Below are positions 43,738 to 53,694 of a stretch of 64,000 bases of DNA, piece after piece (position 1 is the first letter of the stretch; the number at the start of each line of letters is the position of its first letter). Origin of the DNA: JBBSJZ01 sp041751935 (GTDB lineage: Bacteria > Planctomycetota > Planctomycetia > Pirellulales > Pirellulaceae); NCBI GenBank assembly GCA_041751935.1, contig JBGSIA010000183.1, positions 65,561 to 129,560 on the forward strand, given 5' to 3'. Made by a program: the position numbers and the translations under genes. Under the pieces are notes generated by a model that worked only from the letters and a program-made list of their open reading frames with translations, did not search any database and was not told the DNA's origin.

Positions 43738-45102
43738 CTACGCAATCACATCGTGCAGCGTATTGCCGCCGATAACCAGGGGGCGATTGTTGCGGTCGTG
43801 GATCTCGGTCGACGGATCGATACCAAGCAACTGGAAAATTGTGGCAGCTAAGTCTTCGGGTTTTACTGGTTTCTCGGCCGGATACTTCGCTCGCTCATCG
43901 GATTTCCCGTAGACGTAACCGCGTTTGACTCCACCACCAGCCATCAACGTCGTGTAACACTGGGGCCAATGATCGCGACTGAGGTTCTTGTTGATCTCAG
44001 GAGTACGGCCGAATTCGCCCATCCATACCACGAGCGTTTCGTCGAGCAGGCCTCGCTCCTCCAAGTCGACCAAGAGTGTTGGTAAAGTTTGGTCCGTGAT
44101 CGGTAGCTGGTAATTGTTAACGATCTCGTACATGCGGGTGTCGTCGAAACCATGTGTATCCCAGCCACCTTCATTGATACGTCGACCGCCGATGCTGGCC
44201 GAAAAATAGACCGTCACGAACTTCACGCCAGACTCGACCAATCGACGCGCCAGTAGACAACTTTGTCCGTACGATGTCCTGCCATAACGATCGCGCACCG
44301 ACTGTTTCTCGGCGGAAAGATCGAACGCCTTACGAACACGATCGGATGTCAACATGGAAATCGCTCGTTCGTAATACTCGTCGAACCCCCTTGCTTCGTC
44401 GGAATATTCCAGCATTTGCGCTTGCTGATCGACGAGCTTTTGCATTTCGCGACGTCGGTGCAATCGATCAATCGAAAGCCCTTGCGGCAAACTCAATTCT
44501 GGGAGCGTGAAATTTTGATCGTTGGGATCTTCCAAGAACAACAAGGGGTCATGTCGTTTTCCAAGAAAGCTGGCGTGTTGCGCCGGCACGATCGATCCAT
44601 CGCGAATGACATAGGGATAGGCTACCGATGTCGGCATTCCGTTGACGTTAGGAGCCAAGTGATCAACGATGCTTCCGTAGGCAGGGTACAAATCCAACGA
44701 GTCTCGCAGTCGCTGGTCGTCCGCCGGTGGTTCGTGACCACTGAGTGCGTAGTAGCCAGCAGACGCGTGATTTTTCATCGTGTGTGTCATTGTACGGATC
44801 AACGTCACCTGATGCATCCGCTTTGCCATCTCCGGAAGTAGCTCACAGACCTGGATGCCATCGGCACTCGATGAGATTGGACTGTAGGGACTACGAACCG
44901 AGGCAGGCGCGTCGGGCTTCATATCAAATGTATCAAGTTGGCTGGGGCCGCCCCACTGGAACAAAAAGATTACGGACTTCGCGCGCGGCTTGAGCAATGT
45001 GGCCCGCTCAGCCGCCTGCATCAGTTTCGGCATTGTTAAACCGAGCATTCCCGCACCGCCAACACGCAAAATCGAACGACGACTTAGGGAAGGTATTTTC
45101 AT
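43738..45102 (-). CDS. Exported DUF1501 protein (Tat leader)
   Basis: 454 residues from ATG 45102; 19 upstream codons overlapping the preceding gene are rejected. The leader SRRSILRVGGAGMLGLTMP has the twin-arginine pattern. The DUF1501 sulfatase-like fold is seen in VIFLFQWGGPSQLDTFDMKPDAP, RTMTHTMKNHASAGYYALSG, FVTVYF-GWDTHG and VVWMGEFGRTPEIN near the C-terminus, with LLGIDPSTEIHDRNNRPL as the usual ending. The start is 14 bp from the stop of the DUF1549/1553 gene, a pairing found many times in planctomycete genomes. The enzymatic activity of the pair is not established. Confidence 0.95.
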   Translation of the reverse strand: MKIPSLSRRSILRVGGAGMLGLTMPKLMQAAERATLLKPRAKSVIFLFQWGGPSQLDTFDMKPDAPASVRSPYSPISSSADGIQVCELLPEMAKRMHQVTLIRTMTHTMKNHASAGYYALSGHEPPADDQRLRDSLDLYPAYGSIVDHLAPNVNGMPTSVAYPYVIRDGSIVPAQHASFLGKRHDPLLFLEDPNDQNFTLPELSLPQGLSIDRLHRRREMQKLVDQQAQMLEYSDEARGFDEYYERAISMLTSDRVRKAFDLSAEKQSVRDRYGRTSYGQSCLLARRLVESGVKFVTVYFSASIGGRRINEGGWDTHGFDDTRMYEIVNNYQLPITDQTLPTLLVDLEERGLLDETLVVWMGEFGRTPEINKNLSRDHWPQCYTTLMAGGGVKRGYVYGKSDERAKYPAEKPVKPEDLAATIFQLLGIDPSTEIHDRNNRPLVIGGNTLHDVIA

Positions 45103-45116
45103 GCTCGTGTTTACTT

Positions 45117-47363
45117 CTATTTTCGAAATAGGAATTCTTTGGCGTTGAGCAGCGCCCAAACGATGTCTTGCAACGCGGTTGTACGGTCGCCGCCCGAAAG
45201 TTCGATCATTCGAATTGCCGCTGATTGTTCTGTATCGCTTGGCAAGCGTGACAGCGCCGTCCAGTACAACTCGTTGATGACGTCGCTGTCGGACATTGAT
45301 GAGGTTGCCAGCCGAGTGAGCCGATTATCGGGCGAAGCGAGCCGTTCGTTTAAGCCATCGCCGATCAACACAAATGCTTGCTTAAGTGTGGTTTCGTTGG
45401 ACCGCTCGCAATCACAGGCCATGATCCGTTCTGGCTTTCCAAACGTTTTGAGAAACCGATCACCGGGTAGAAGGGACTTGCCTCGCGATTGTTTGCTCTG
45501 CACACCAGGAATCTGAACGGCACGAATTCCTGACGAATAACCGACAAAGCTTGCGGGAGAATCGAGCACGTCGCTCTGCATATCGAGAATCACTTCGGCA
45601 GGAAGTCGCCGCACGATCGCCCGCGAAAAACTTGTTTCGTCGTTGACATTGGATTCATTGTGTTCGGACGACAACTGGTATGTTCTTGATTTCATGATCT
45701 TGCCCACAAGGCTACGAAGATCAAAACCACTCTTAGAGAAATCGTCCGATAGCGACTGGAGCAGCGGTGGGTTGCTGGGTGGATTGGTCAGTCGAAAATC
45801 ATCGATGGGGTCGACAATTCCTCGTCGCATCAGTTGGTACCAAATGAAATTCGTTTGTGAACGGACAAACAACTCGTTCTCTGGAGAAGTTAACCACGCC
45901 GCCAATGCTGGCAAACGATCGTCCAAGGCCTGCTTGCTCAATGTTTGACCGCCAAGAAATTTTGGCATCGCTACGCGACCCGTATCCGGATTACGAACTT
46001 CGTCGGTCTTGGCCACCAGCACCATTTGATCACCGGCAAACTCATTGTTGTCCAACTTGTCTTGGCGTTTGTTTTCGCCAATTTCGTACTTGATTTGCGA
46101 AAACAACGATGACCATTGGTAATAGTCGTCCTGGGTCCAGCGATCAAACGGATGATTGTGACATTTTGCGCATTGCAATCGCGTGCCGAGAAACAGTCGC
46201 GCCGTTGTCTCACCCCGAGTCGACGCGTCACGGTTAGCGCGGTAGTAGTTCGCTGGTGGAGTTTCGTAGGTGCTGCCGGTGCCGGTTACCAGCTCGCGAA
46301 CGAACTGATCCAGCGGTTGGCCTGCGGCGATGCTGTCGCGAATCCAACCGTGGAAGACTTCGACGCCTTTCGTGTCCAAAACCTTTTCTTCAGTTCGCAG
46401 CACGTCCGCCCACTTTAGTGCCCAGAAATCCGCAAACTCGGGGCGAGTCAACAATTCGTCGATAAGTAGTTCACGCTTGTCGGGCTGGGTGTCGCTAACA
46501 AACTGCTTCGCTTCTTTTGCTGTGGGAATGCGTCCGATCGCATCCAAATAGGCGCGACGAACAAATACAAAGTCTTCGCATAATGGAGCGGGGTTGATGT
46601 GCAAGCGTTTTAGTTTGGCGAACACGTGGGTGTCGATCTCGTTGAACGCCTCAGGCTCGCTCCAGACAAAATTGGGACGCGATTGAGTGAATGCGAGGGG
46701 CACTGGCCGTTGGATCTGCAAATAGCGAACGATCAACGTCGTTTCACCGTATTTTTTTCGCGTAACAACTCCCGAGGCGTCAACGACGGCATTCAAGTTC
46801 GAAAGCTCGTAACACGCCAACTTGGTCACGTCACGGGAGGAGCCATCAGAGAAATTCGCGACGACTCGAATTTGTAGGTCGTCTTGCGGATCAACCACAA
46901 TCGCTTCACGAGGCTCGACATCTAAACGAACCAATTGGCGAGTGCTCGCCGAGGGACCATTCGCACCAGAACGCAACCACTGGGAAAGCAACTCAAGTTC
47001 AGGTGAGCCAGCAGAAAACCGAACGCCTCCTCGATGTGGGATAGCGCCCGTTGCTTTGAGTAGAAACAGACTTTGTTCCGCAGCAGTAAGGTTGACCCGG
47101 CGCCCACGAGCCGCACGCACCAAGGCGTCGAAGTCGAACTGGGGATCCTGACCACGAAGCGAGAACTTCAGCCCGCCTTTTCCGTTTAAATTGCCATGGC
47201 AAGTCCCCGAATTGCATCCCGCCTTGGATAACACCGGCATCACATCGACCGTGAACTCTGGGTGTTGAATCTGCTTTCGCTCACCGCTCGAATCGCTCGC
47301 CCAGACGCTACCAAGCCTCATGGGGAAAACGGCGACGGCGAGCAGTAATCCAATTCTGAGCAT
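45117..47363 (-). CDS. Exported DUF1549/DUF1553 protein with Ig-like domain and haem-type motifs
   Basis: 748 residues from ATG 47363 with a signal peptide (about 1-23). Near residue 47 stands GCNSGTCHG, a C-x4-CH variant of a haem site. A bacterial Ig-like (Big_2) domain follows at about 130-200 (VVANFSDGSSRDVTKLACYELS to GVVTRKKYGETTLIV). DUF1549 (AYLDAIGRIPTAKEAKQFV, FADFWALKWADVLRTEE, LFLGTRLQCAKCHNHPFDRW) and DUF1553 (LPALAAWLTSPENELFVRS, ELYWTALSRLPSDTE) fill the rest, the first with a CAKCH site. It is the upstream member of a tight pair with the DUF1501 gene. Such proteins are probably extracytoplasmic redox or glycan-degrading components; no activity is proven. Confidence 0.93.
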   Translation of the reverse strand: MLRIGLLLAVAVFPMRLGSVWASDSSGERKQIQHPEFTVDVMPVLSKAGCNSGTCHGNLNGKGGLKFSLRGQDPQFDFDALVRAARGRRVNLTAAEQSLFLLKATGAIPHRGGVRFSAGSPELELLSQWLRSGANGPSASTRQLVRLDVEPREAIVVDPQDDLQIRVVANFSDGSSRDVTKLACYELSNLNAVVDASGVVTRKKYGETTLIVRYLQIQRPVPLAFTQSRPNFVWSEPEAFNEIDTHVFAKLKRLHINPAPLCEDFVFVRRAYLDAIGRIPTAKEAKQFVSDTQPDKRELLIDELLTRPEFADFWALKWADVLRTEEKVLDTKGVEVFHGWIRDSIAAGQPLDQFVRELVTGTGSTYETPPANYYRANRDASTRGETTARLFLGTRLQCAKCHNHPFDRWTQDDYYQWSSLFSQIKYEIGENKRQDKLDNNEFAGDQMVLVAKTDEVRNPDTGRVAMPKFLGGQTLSKQALDDRLPALAAWLTSPENELFVRSQTNFIWYQLMRRGIVDPIDDFRLTNPPSNPPLLQSLSDDFSKSGFDLRSLVGKIMKSRTYQLSSEHNESNVNDETSFSRAIVRRLPAEVILDMQSDVLDSPASFVGYSSGIRAVQIPGVQSKQSRGKSLLPGDRFLKTFGKPERIMACDCERSNETTLKQAFVLIGDGLNERLASPDNRLTRLATSSMSDSDVINELYWTALSRLPSDTEQSAAIRMIELSGGDRTTALQDIVWALLNAKEFLFRK

Positions 47364-47522
47364 AACGCGGTCGACGGGGTGAGATACGCAAAACCTTGAG
47401 AGGTAATGGTATCCGGTGAGGTAGGAAACAAAGGGGTGAGAATCACATTGTACCGCAAAACTATCGGCCAAGTGAGATGCATTAGCCGGAAAGGTGAATC
47501 CTGAGTTTATCGTCTGGACGCA

Positions 47523-49451
47523 TCAATTCTCATCCCAGCGACCATTTTTTACCCGGCTAGTGCCAATCTGTTTATCGACTTCCGGCTTCAGAATGCGCGG
47601 TGGGATGGTGACGCGTTCAAAGTAGGTCGGATCAGCGACTTCGTACTTTTTCACGGCCTCAGCAATCGATTCTCCGCTCTGCAAATGTAAAACGAAGGGC
47701 ACCATATTTCGCGAACTTTGTGACCAGATTGTTTGATCGCCGCGAACAATTTCCAGACTGGTTTTGTAAGGTCGCATCTTGACAACTTCACCTGACCCGG
47801 TGCGAGGAAAGCCAATTGAACGGAATCGCAGTTCTTGTTCGTCGCCTCGCAAAATCGTAGCAATGATTTTCGTTTCGGCTGAGGGATGCACCTTCCAGCC
47901 GGCTCGCTCGACGGCTGATTGCAGCGCCTTCAGCATTGCGTCTTTGTCGATTCCCTCTTCTGCATCAATCGACAGCGAAACCATGCTGCCGGGTTTCAGT
48001 AGCATCATGCTGTCGTCAACACGTCCCAACTTTTTCAACGCACCAGTCACGGGTGGATGTGGCACCGGCAAACAATACAGTGTCGCGATATCAATCTTGT
48101 CCACTGCCGATACACCACCGGATACGGTTCGGGCTTCCCCACCAGACGGCAGCGAATACTTCCAAACATTACGACCCAGACTCAAATCAACGAGTCCCGC
48201 AAGCTGGGTCAGAAACGCGTCATTGCTGACCCAGCCGAAGAATTTACCACTCGCGGTCGCCATCGTTGCTTCGTGAACGATTTCGGCTTGTGTTAAATCC
48301 CAAACGACATATTGATTACCAGCAACGAGCGCCAGTTTGTCACCCTTTGGCGAGAATTGAATTTCGGGAGTCAGTGAACTAGGAAAGGAAAGTGTTGAGA
48401 TTAACGAAGCTTGCTCGACGTCAATGACATGACAACCACCGCCGATTGCGACTGCGAGGTACTTGCCACCTCCACTGACATCGAGTTTGCCACTGACCCG
48501 ATCGATGCGCCACAGCGATTTACCGGTGGTCAGTGACCAACAGTGAACCGAGTTATTGACTCGCACTATCGCCCGCTCGCCATCAAGTTGTCGAGCGAAC
48601 TCAACCTTCGGTGCAAAGCCTGGTTTTTGCCACTCGGGCAAATGCCATCGATGCATTGCCGTCGGGCTACCACTGGCTAGCTTGTCCAGAAGCACCAAAT
48701 CGCCTCCACGATCCGACGGTGAGTCAACACCGAGGACCGCTAGTGAGCGGCCGGAACTGACGTGATGATCCAGTAACAACAGTGTCTGATTTACATCCAG
48801 CACTTGCACTGATCGCTTTTGTGCTGGTCCAGCAAGGTAAACGCTTCCAAACGTTGTCGGCTCCACTGCGTTGCCGTTGCGATGTACCGATACGGCGAGT
48901 ATTGCTGCAGCTGGATCGATAACAATTGGCGCCGAGACTCGTGCGTAAGCGTCGATCTTTTCCAGAGGTCGCGAGAACTCTTTGAATTGGAATTGATAGG
49001 GCAGCGGATCGGATTGAATTGGTGTTGGGGTCTCGCTGACGTTGATGAAAATCTCGACACCATCAGTGGGCAACTCGTCAACCGCAGCGTTTGGAGCGAG
49101 TAAGTCCGTGGCAGCCGACGGTCCCGTGGCACCGGATGCCCCGCTAACGACCATCGGGGTGCCGCCGGCAAATGGGTTCTCTTCGGGATGGGCAGCGGTC
49201 CAATCTTTAAGGAACAATTGGTCCGCATCGCTAAGCGAAATCAGCGGCACTTCGATCGCCAGGCCGTCTGTCTTTAGCAGTTTGACCTTGCCGCCAGCGA
49301 CCGAGATGACGGTCGCCTCGACAGTGAATTTTCCAGACTTGTCGCCCCACACGCGTTTTGCGGTTGCTGGAGATTGCCCTTGCACGTTCGCCGCTATACA
49401 TAAGGCGAGAATCAACAGCGACGCGACAAATGATCGTTTTGAAAAGAACAA
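47523..49451 (-). CDS. Exported SHD1-domain protein with WD40-like propeller
   Basis: 642 residues with a signal peptide ending in VQG (about residue 25). Residues about 33-90 are an SLA1-homology-1 domain: RVWGDKSGKFTVEATVISVAGGKVKLLKT to EVPLISLSDADQLFLKDW. A Gly/Ala/Ser-rich linker follows. Residues about 200-470 contain propeller-like blades (VQVLDVNQTLLLLDHHVSSGRSLAVLGVD, WRIDRVSGKLDVSGGGKYLAVA, IQFSPKGDKLALVAGNQYVVWDL). The last 120 residues are alpha/beta and unassigned. In eukaryotic Sla1 the domain binds NPFxD signals; what it binds in bacteria is unknown. The DUF1559 tails at 20.4 and 22.2 kb resemble the same domain. Confidence 0.87.
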   Translation of the reverse strand: MFFSKRSFVASLLILALCIAANVQGQSPATAKRVWGDKSGKFTVEATVISVAGGKVKLLKTDGLAIEVPLISLSDADQLFLKDWTAAHPEENPFAGGTPMVVSGASGATGPSAATDLLAPNAAVDELPTDGVEIFINVSETPTPIQSDPLPYQFQFKEFSRPLEKIDAYARVSAPIVIDPAAAILAVSVHRNGNAVEPTTFGSVYLAGPAQKRSVQVLDVNQTLLLLDHHVSSGRSLAVLGVDSPSDRGGDLVLLDKLASGSPTAMHRWHLPEWQKPGFAPKVEFARQLDGERAIVRVNNSVHCWSLTTGKSLWRIDRVSGKLDVSGGGKYLAVAIGGGCHVIDVEQASLISTLSFPSSLTPEIQFSPKGDKLALVAGNQYVVWDLTQAEIVHEATMATASGKFFGWVSNDAFLTQLAGLVDLSLGRNVWKYSLPSGGEARTVSGGVSAVDKIDIATLYCLPVPHPPVTGALKKLGRVDDSMMLLKPGSMVSLSIDAEEGIDKDAMLKALQSAVERAGWKVHPSAETKIIATILRGDEQELRFRSIGFPRTGSGEVVKMRPYKTSLEIVRGDQTIWSQSSRNMVPFVLHLQSGESIAEAVKKYEVADPTYFERVTIPPRILKPEVDKQIGTSRVKNGRWDEN

Positions 49452-49621
49452 GGTACAACTCCCCGGTGAAAAGGTTGTGTTTCACTCGAAAAGTATACCA
49501 GAAACCGTAACGCTCCTGTACGACTTTCTTGTCGATCGATCGCCAGCGAAACGCGAAGCAACACGCTATCCTAGGCGTTTAGAACTCACCCGTTCGTTCC
49601 AATGGTCGTCAGGTTGCTCCC

Positions 49622-52600
49622 ATGGTGTTCGCAAACGCGAAACTATATGCGTTTAATTCAGCGGCAATAATCGTATTGGCGATTGGCGTGATCGCAAACG
49701 CCCAGCCAGACTCTCCCAGTGAATCCGTCCCGCACTGGATTTGGTATCAAAGTGCAAACGATAACCAATCCATCGTGCAACCAAATCCTGACTGTGTATT
49801 TGAAAAACAGTTTCCAGTCGATCAACCCGTCAACAATGCACAGGTGCGGATTGCTGCGGATTTTTGTTTGGTGAAATTGTCAATCAATGGTGAGACGGTT
49901 GCAACGATCGAGCCCTACAGCCCGACGGTTGACCTCGACGTAACTCACGGGATTTCAAGGGGCGAGAATGCGTTGCAAGTTGACGCCGAGGCGGTTCCAG
50001 GTCCGGCAGCTTTCGCCTTAAGTTTGCGGATCGATTCCGCCAACGACAATCACCCGATGACGTTGGTTTCAGACGAAACATGGTCTGCTACGTCTTCATC
50101 TCCTGCAGTACGCTCGCGGACATTTTCCTTGGGAGCGGTCTCTAAAGCGTTGTGGGGCATCGATCGGCGTGGTCTTGAACTCGATGTGGTTGAGAATTAC
50201 GAGCAATGGCGACAGGCTGAGGTAGGTACGACGTCGCATGAAAACAAATTCTTGATTGCACCGGAATTCAATGTTGCGTTCATCCGTAGTGCACTTCCGG
50301 ATGAAGGCTCCTGGGTCAGTATGGCTTTCGATCCACAGGAACGCCTGACAATCGCCAAAGAGGAGCGTGGTTTATTGCGGCTGACGCTTGACGCATCAAA
50401 ACAATCCATTGAGAAAGTCGAGCCACTGCTCGATGAGTTGCTGGAATGTCGTGGCTTGGTTTACGCGCACAACTCACTGTATGTAAACGCCAACAACTCC
50501 AAAGGCATGTACCGAGTACGTTTGGAAAGTGGGGACGATCTGCCCAAGGAGGTTGAATTGCTGCGAGAGTTTCCCGGTGGTGTTGGGCACGGTCGCAATG
50601 ATTTAGCCATAGCAAGCGATGGTAAGATTTACTCGATTCATGGTGACTCCGTTGATTTGCCCCAGGATAAAATCCTCGACCGCACTTCGCCGCTTCGCGA
50701 CACGAAAACGAACGTCGTATTGCCTGAAGGGCATGTGGTGCGCACAGACGCTGACGGACAGAACTGGGAGTTGCTTTCCGCTGGAATGCGAAACCCGTTC
50801 GGTTTGTCACAGAACACAGATGGCGAATGGTTCACCTACGATGCCGACGCCGAATTTGATATGGGGTCGCCGTGGTATCGACCAACTCGAATATTGCAAC
50901 TCGTATCTGGAGCCGATTTTGGCTGGCGCGGCGTGACGAAAAAATGGCCGCCATATTTTCCCGATCACAGTGACAACGCGATGCCAACGCTGGATATCGG
51001 CAAAGGTTCACCAACGGCAGTGTTGTTCGGTACCGGTACCCACTTTCCCACAGAGTATCAGCGGGCGTTGTTCGTCTTGGACTGGACCTATGGACGAATT
51101 CTCGCGGTTCATCTTGCCCCTCGTGGAGCCGGATATCGCGCACAGGCCGAAACGTTCTTGCAGGGGCGACCGCTTAATGTCACCGACGTGGCCATTGGTC
51201 CTGACGGCGCGATGTACGTTATCACCGGCGGGCGTAAAACCCAGTCCGCTCTTTATCGCATTGCCTATGCCGGACACGTTGAAGCTAGGCCAGCGATATC
51301 GCGGCATGAAACGGAAGCGATCGAAGACGCTGGCCATGCGAGAAAGTTGCGTCAGCAGTTGGAACTCGGACATACGCCAACTCCTCGCAACATTGAATTC
51401 GCTTGGCAGCATTTGAACTCGCCAGACTGGAACATTCGGTACGCGGCGCGAATTGCCATCGAACACCAGGACGTGCATTCGTGGCGAGACAAAGCGTTGG
51501 ATCAGTCACAAGCATTGGAACAGTCACAGAGTGTGGCGGCCATCGAGTCGATGATGGCCCTGGTTCGTAGCGGCGAATCTTCGGTCGTTCCGGTGATCCT
51601 TGATCGCCTATCAACCCTATCGATAGATCGTCTCTCGCTGTCGCAAATTTGGGGCGTGTTGCGAATTTACTCGCTGCTGATGGAACAGGATATCGAGACC
51701 ATTCACGCGAAACGTCGTGACGTTGTCCGCCAGATCACGCAGCTTAGTTCCGGTTTGAATTCAGCCGCTCTTCATGTGTGTCGCTGTGGTACAAATCGAC
51801 AAGCTCATCGTGAGGCGTTGAGTTTACTTGCTGAGTTGGAAGCGGAAACGATCGTGGACATCGTTTCTCGCTCACTACTGGCAAGTGACGTCCAGGAAGA
51901 CCAAATGCAGGGGTTATTTATATTGCGAAACATTCGTCACGGTTGGACAAACGAAACGCGAAAAGCTTACTTTCAATTGCTACAAGACAGCTCGAAATTT
52001 GTTGGCGGTGAAGGTATGCCCAAATTTTTTAGCACCGTCGGTGAGGAAGTGAAGGCGACACTCACACCATCCGAACGGTCCGAACTGGGAGATTTATGGC
52101 AACCGATTAACAACGAGTCCCAACCGTTGCCGATACGTCCGACCGTAAGGCAATGGACAGTGCCAGAGCTAGTGGACTTACTCGCGACTTCGAAGCATCA
52201 GGCCGACGCCGGTCGGGGAGCGACCATCTTTCGTGACGCATTGTGCAGTCGCTGTCATCGCAGCGGTGTTCGCGGCCCCGGGATAGGTCCAGCGATAGGC
52301 CCTGACTTGACGCATGTCGCCAATCGATTCAGCCGCCGTGATATGATTGAGTCCATTATCACACCATCGCTGGTCATTGCTGAAAACTACCGCAGCGTAC
52401 AGATCGTGACTAGCGATGGTCGAGTCGTCATTGGACGCATCGCAATTCAAGGGGACTATCGCTCGCAAACAATGCAAGTCGTCATGGACCCACTGCGATC
52501 GACTGAGTTTATAGAAATCGATAAACGAGAGATTGAAAGCGTGCATGAGTCACCAGTTTCGCCAATGCCCGCCAACCTCCTTGACGGTTTTACAGCCGAA

Positions 52601-52639
52601 GAAATTCTCGATCTGCTTGAGTACTTGGTACACGGTTAG
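49622..52639 (+). CDS. Exported sugar-dehydrogenase-like propeller with C-terminal cytochrome c (PVC type)
   Basis: 1005 residues with a signal peptide (about 1-27). An N-terminal beta domain (VPHWIWYQSANDNQSIV to about 180) is followed by a six-bladed propeller of the PQQ-dependent sugar dehydrogenase/membrane-bound dehydrogenase type, with GVGHGRNDLAIASDGKIY, LSAGMRNPFGLSQNTDGEWF, RGVTKKWPPYFPDHS and VTDVAIGPDGAMYVITGG. A helical HEAT-like stretch lies at about 580-840. The C-terminus is a cytochrome c domain with CSRCH at about residue 875, followed by GPDLTHVANRFSRRDMIESIITPS and VIAENYRSVQIVTSDGRV. The layout is typical of Verrucomicrobia and Planctomycetes. A substrate cannot be named; oxidation of a sugar or similar compound with electron transfer to the haem is likely. 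Confidence 0.92.
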   Translation: MVFANAKLYAFNSAAIIVLAIGVIANAQPDSPSESVPHWIWYQSANDNQSIVQPNPDCVFEKQFPVDQPVNNAQVRIAADFCLVKLSINGETVATIEPYSPTVDLDVTHGISRGENALQVDAEAVPGPAAFALSLRIDSANDNHPMTLVSDETWSATSSSPAVRSRTFSLGAVSKALWGIDRRGLELDVVENYEQWRQAEVGTTSHENKFLIAPEFNVAFIRSALPDEGSWVSMAFDPQERLTIAKEERGLLRLTLDASKQSIEKVEPLLDELLECRGLVYAHNSLYVNANNSKGMYRVRLESGDDLPKEVELLREFPGGVGHGRNDLAIASDGKIYSIHGDSVDLPQDKILDRTSPLRDTKTNVVLPEGHVVRTDADGQNWELLSAGMRNPFGLSQNTDGEWFTYDADAEFDMGSPWYRPTRILQLVSGADFGWRGVTKKWPPYFPDHSDNAMPTLDIGKGSPTAVLFGTGTHFPTEYQRALFVLDWTYGRILAVHLAPRGAGYRAQAETFLQGRPLNVTDVAIGPDGAMYVITGGRKTQSALYRIAYAGHVEARPAISRHETEAIEDAGHARKLRQQLELGHTPTPRNIEFAWQHLNSPDWNIRYAARIAIEHQDVHSWRDKALDQSQALEQSQSVAAIESMMALVRSGESSVVPVILDRLSTLSIDRLSLSQIWGVLRIYSLLMEQDIETIHAKRRDVVRQITQLSSGLNSAALHVCRCGTNRQAHREALSLLAELEAETIVDIVSRSLLASDVQEDQMQGLFILRNIRHGWTNETRKAYFQLLQDSSKFVGGEGMPKFFSTVGEEVKATLTPSERSELGDLWQPINNESQPLPIRPTVRQWTVPELVDLLATSKHQADAGRGATIFRDALCSRCHRSGVRGPGIGPAIGPDLTHVANRFSRRDMIESIITPSLVIAENYRSVQIVTSDGRVVIGRIAIQGDYRSQTMQVVMDPLRSTEFIEIDKREIESVHESPVSPMPANLLDGFTAEEILDLLEYLVHG

Positions 52640-52735
52640 AATCTAGAAGTATTCGCTGAACTGGCGTTGCCTGGCGGTCGCGAGATTTGATAGGAAGCGA
52701 GTGCTGATAATTGTTTCCTACCCAGGCGTCCGCTC

Positions 52736-53494
52736 ATGTCGCATTCACGCAACGGCTTTTCACTTTGTCGCCGATACTTGCGCGAGAGCCTTTCCCTGGT
52801 GTCTCGGCACGGTATCGCATGGACGCCAACGCTGGCCAGTGATTTCCCGGCTTGGTATGCAAGCAATCGACAAGGTCGGACTCCGATCGAGGACGAAGAA
52901 CCGTGGATCACGATCCCAGCATTAAAGTTCATCGAAACTCGCGTGATGGGAATTGGTAACGTTTTGGAATGGGGAAGTGGTGGCTCCACGATCTTCTATG
53001 CTCGGCGCGCCGCTAAAGTCGTCTCGATCGAACATGACCGATGTTGGAACGTGAAAGTAAAGGACGAAATCAATCGTTTGGCACTGGGTAACATCGAGTC
53101 CTATCTGGTTGAACCGCAGTTGCGAGCCGATGGAGGCACTAGCGACCCAGTCGATCCAGCTGATTACGGTTCCGATGCGGATGAATTTCGTCGACACGAG
53201 TTCAGTCGATACGTTGCGACCATCGACTCGCTACAATCAAGATTCGACTTGATCAGTATTGACGGAAGGGCACGACCAGCTTGCTTGGCGCATGCTGTGC
53301 CTTGGGTAGCTGACGGCGGCTATCTGTTGCTCGACAATTCTGATCGCAATTACTACTTCACCCACCTGCCCAGCGTTTTGCAGAACTGGCCGCGGTTCGA
53401 TTTTCCCGGGCCCTACAAACACAGTGGTCAGTTCGGCATGACCACGATCTGGCACAAGCCAGCGGCCTGTGGCAAGATCGCGGTTGCTGCGTAA
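52736..53494 (+). CDS. SAM-dependent methyltransferase-like protein
   Basis: 252 residues. The class I methyltransferase core is seen in GNVLEWGSGGSTIFYARRAAKVVSIEHD (about 72-99), where the Gly-rich loop and the acidic end of strand 2 would hold S-adenosylmethionine, and in FDLISIDGRARPACLAHAVPWVADGGYLLLDNSDR (about 178-212). The first 65 residues are polar and hold no motif. There is no signal peptide, so it is cytoplasmic. Relatives sit in glycan and natural-product loci, but nothing around this gene supports that here. The substrate is unknown. Confidence 0.82.
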   Translation: MSHSRNGFSLCRRYLRESLSLVSRHGIAWTPTLASDFPAWYASNRQGRTPIEDEEPWITIPALKFIETRVMGIGNVLEWGSGGSTIFYARRAAKVVSIEHDRCWNVKVKDEINRLALGNIESYLVEPQLRADGGTSDPVDPADYGSDADEFRRHEFSRYVATIDSLQSRFDLISIDGRARPACLAHAVPWVADGGYLLLDNSDRNYYFTHLPSVLQNWPRFDFPGPYKHSGQFGMTTIWHKPAACGKIAVAA

Positions 53495-53694
53495 TCTGAG
53501 CGGACTCGCGACTGAACGCGGTTCAACTCTGCCTGTGGCAAATGTCTGACCAGCTCCGATCTCGAACATATCGTATCGAGGCGGGGCTCGTGTAGACTGG
53601 TGGCATGTGAGAACGAACGGTCATTGGCAAAACGGTGTTGATGCTAGTCTTTGTTCTTAGTCGTCGCTTGCTCCGCTCTACCAGACGGTTTGTC

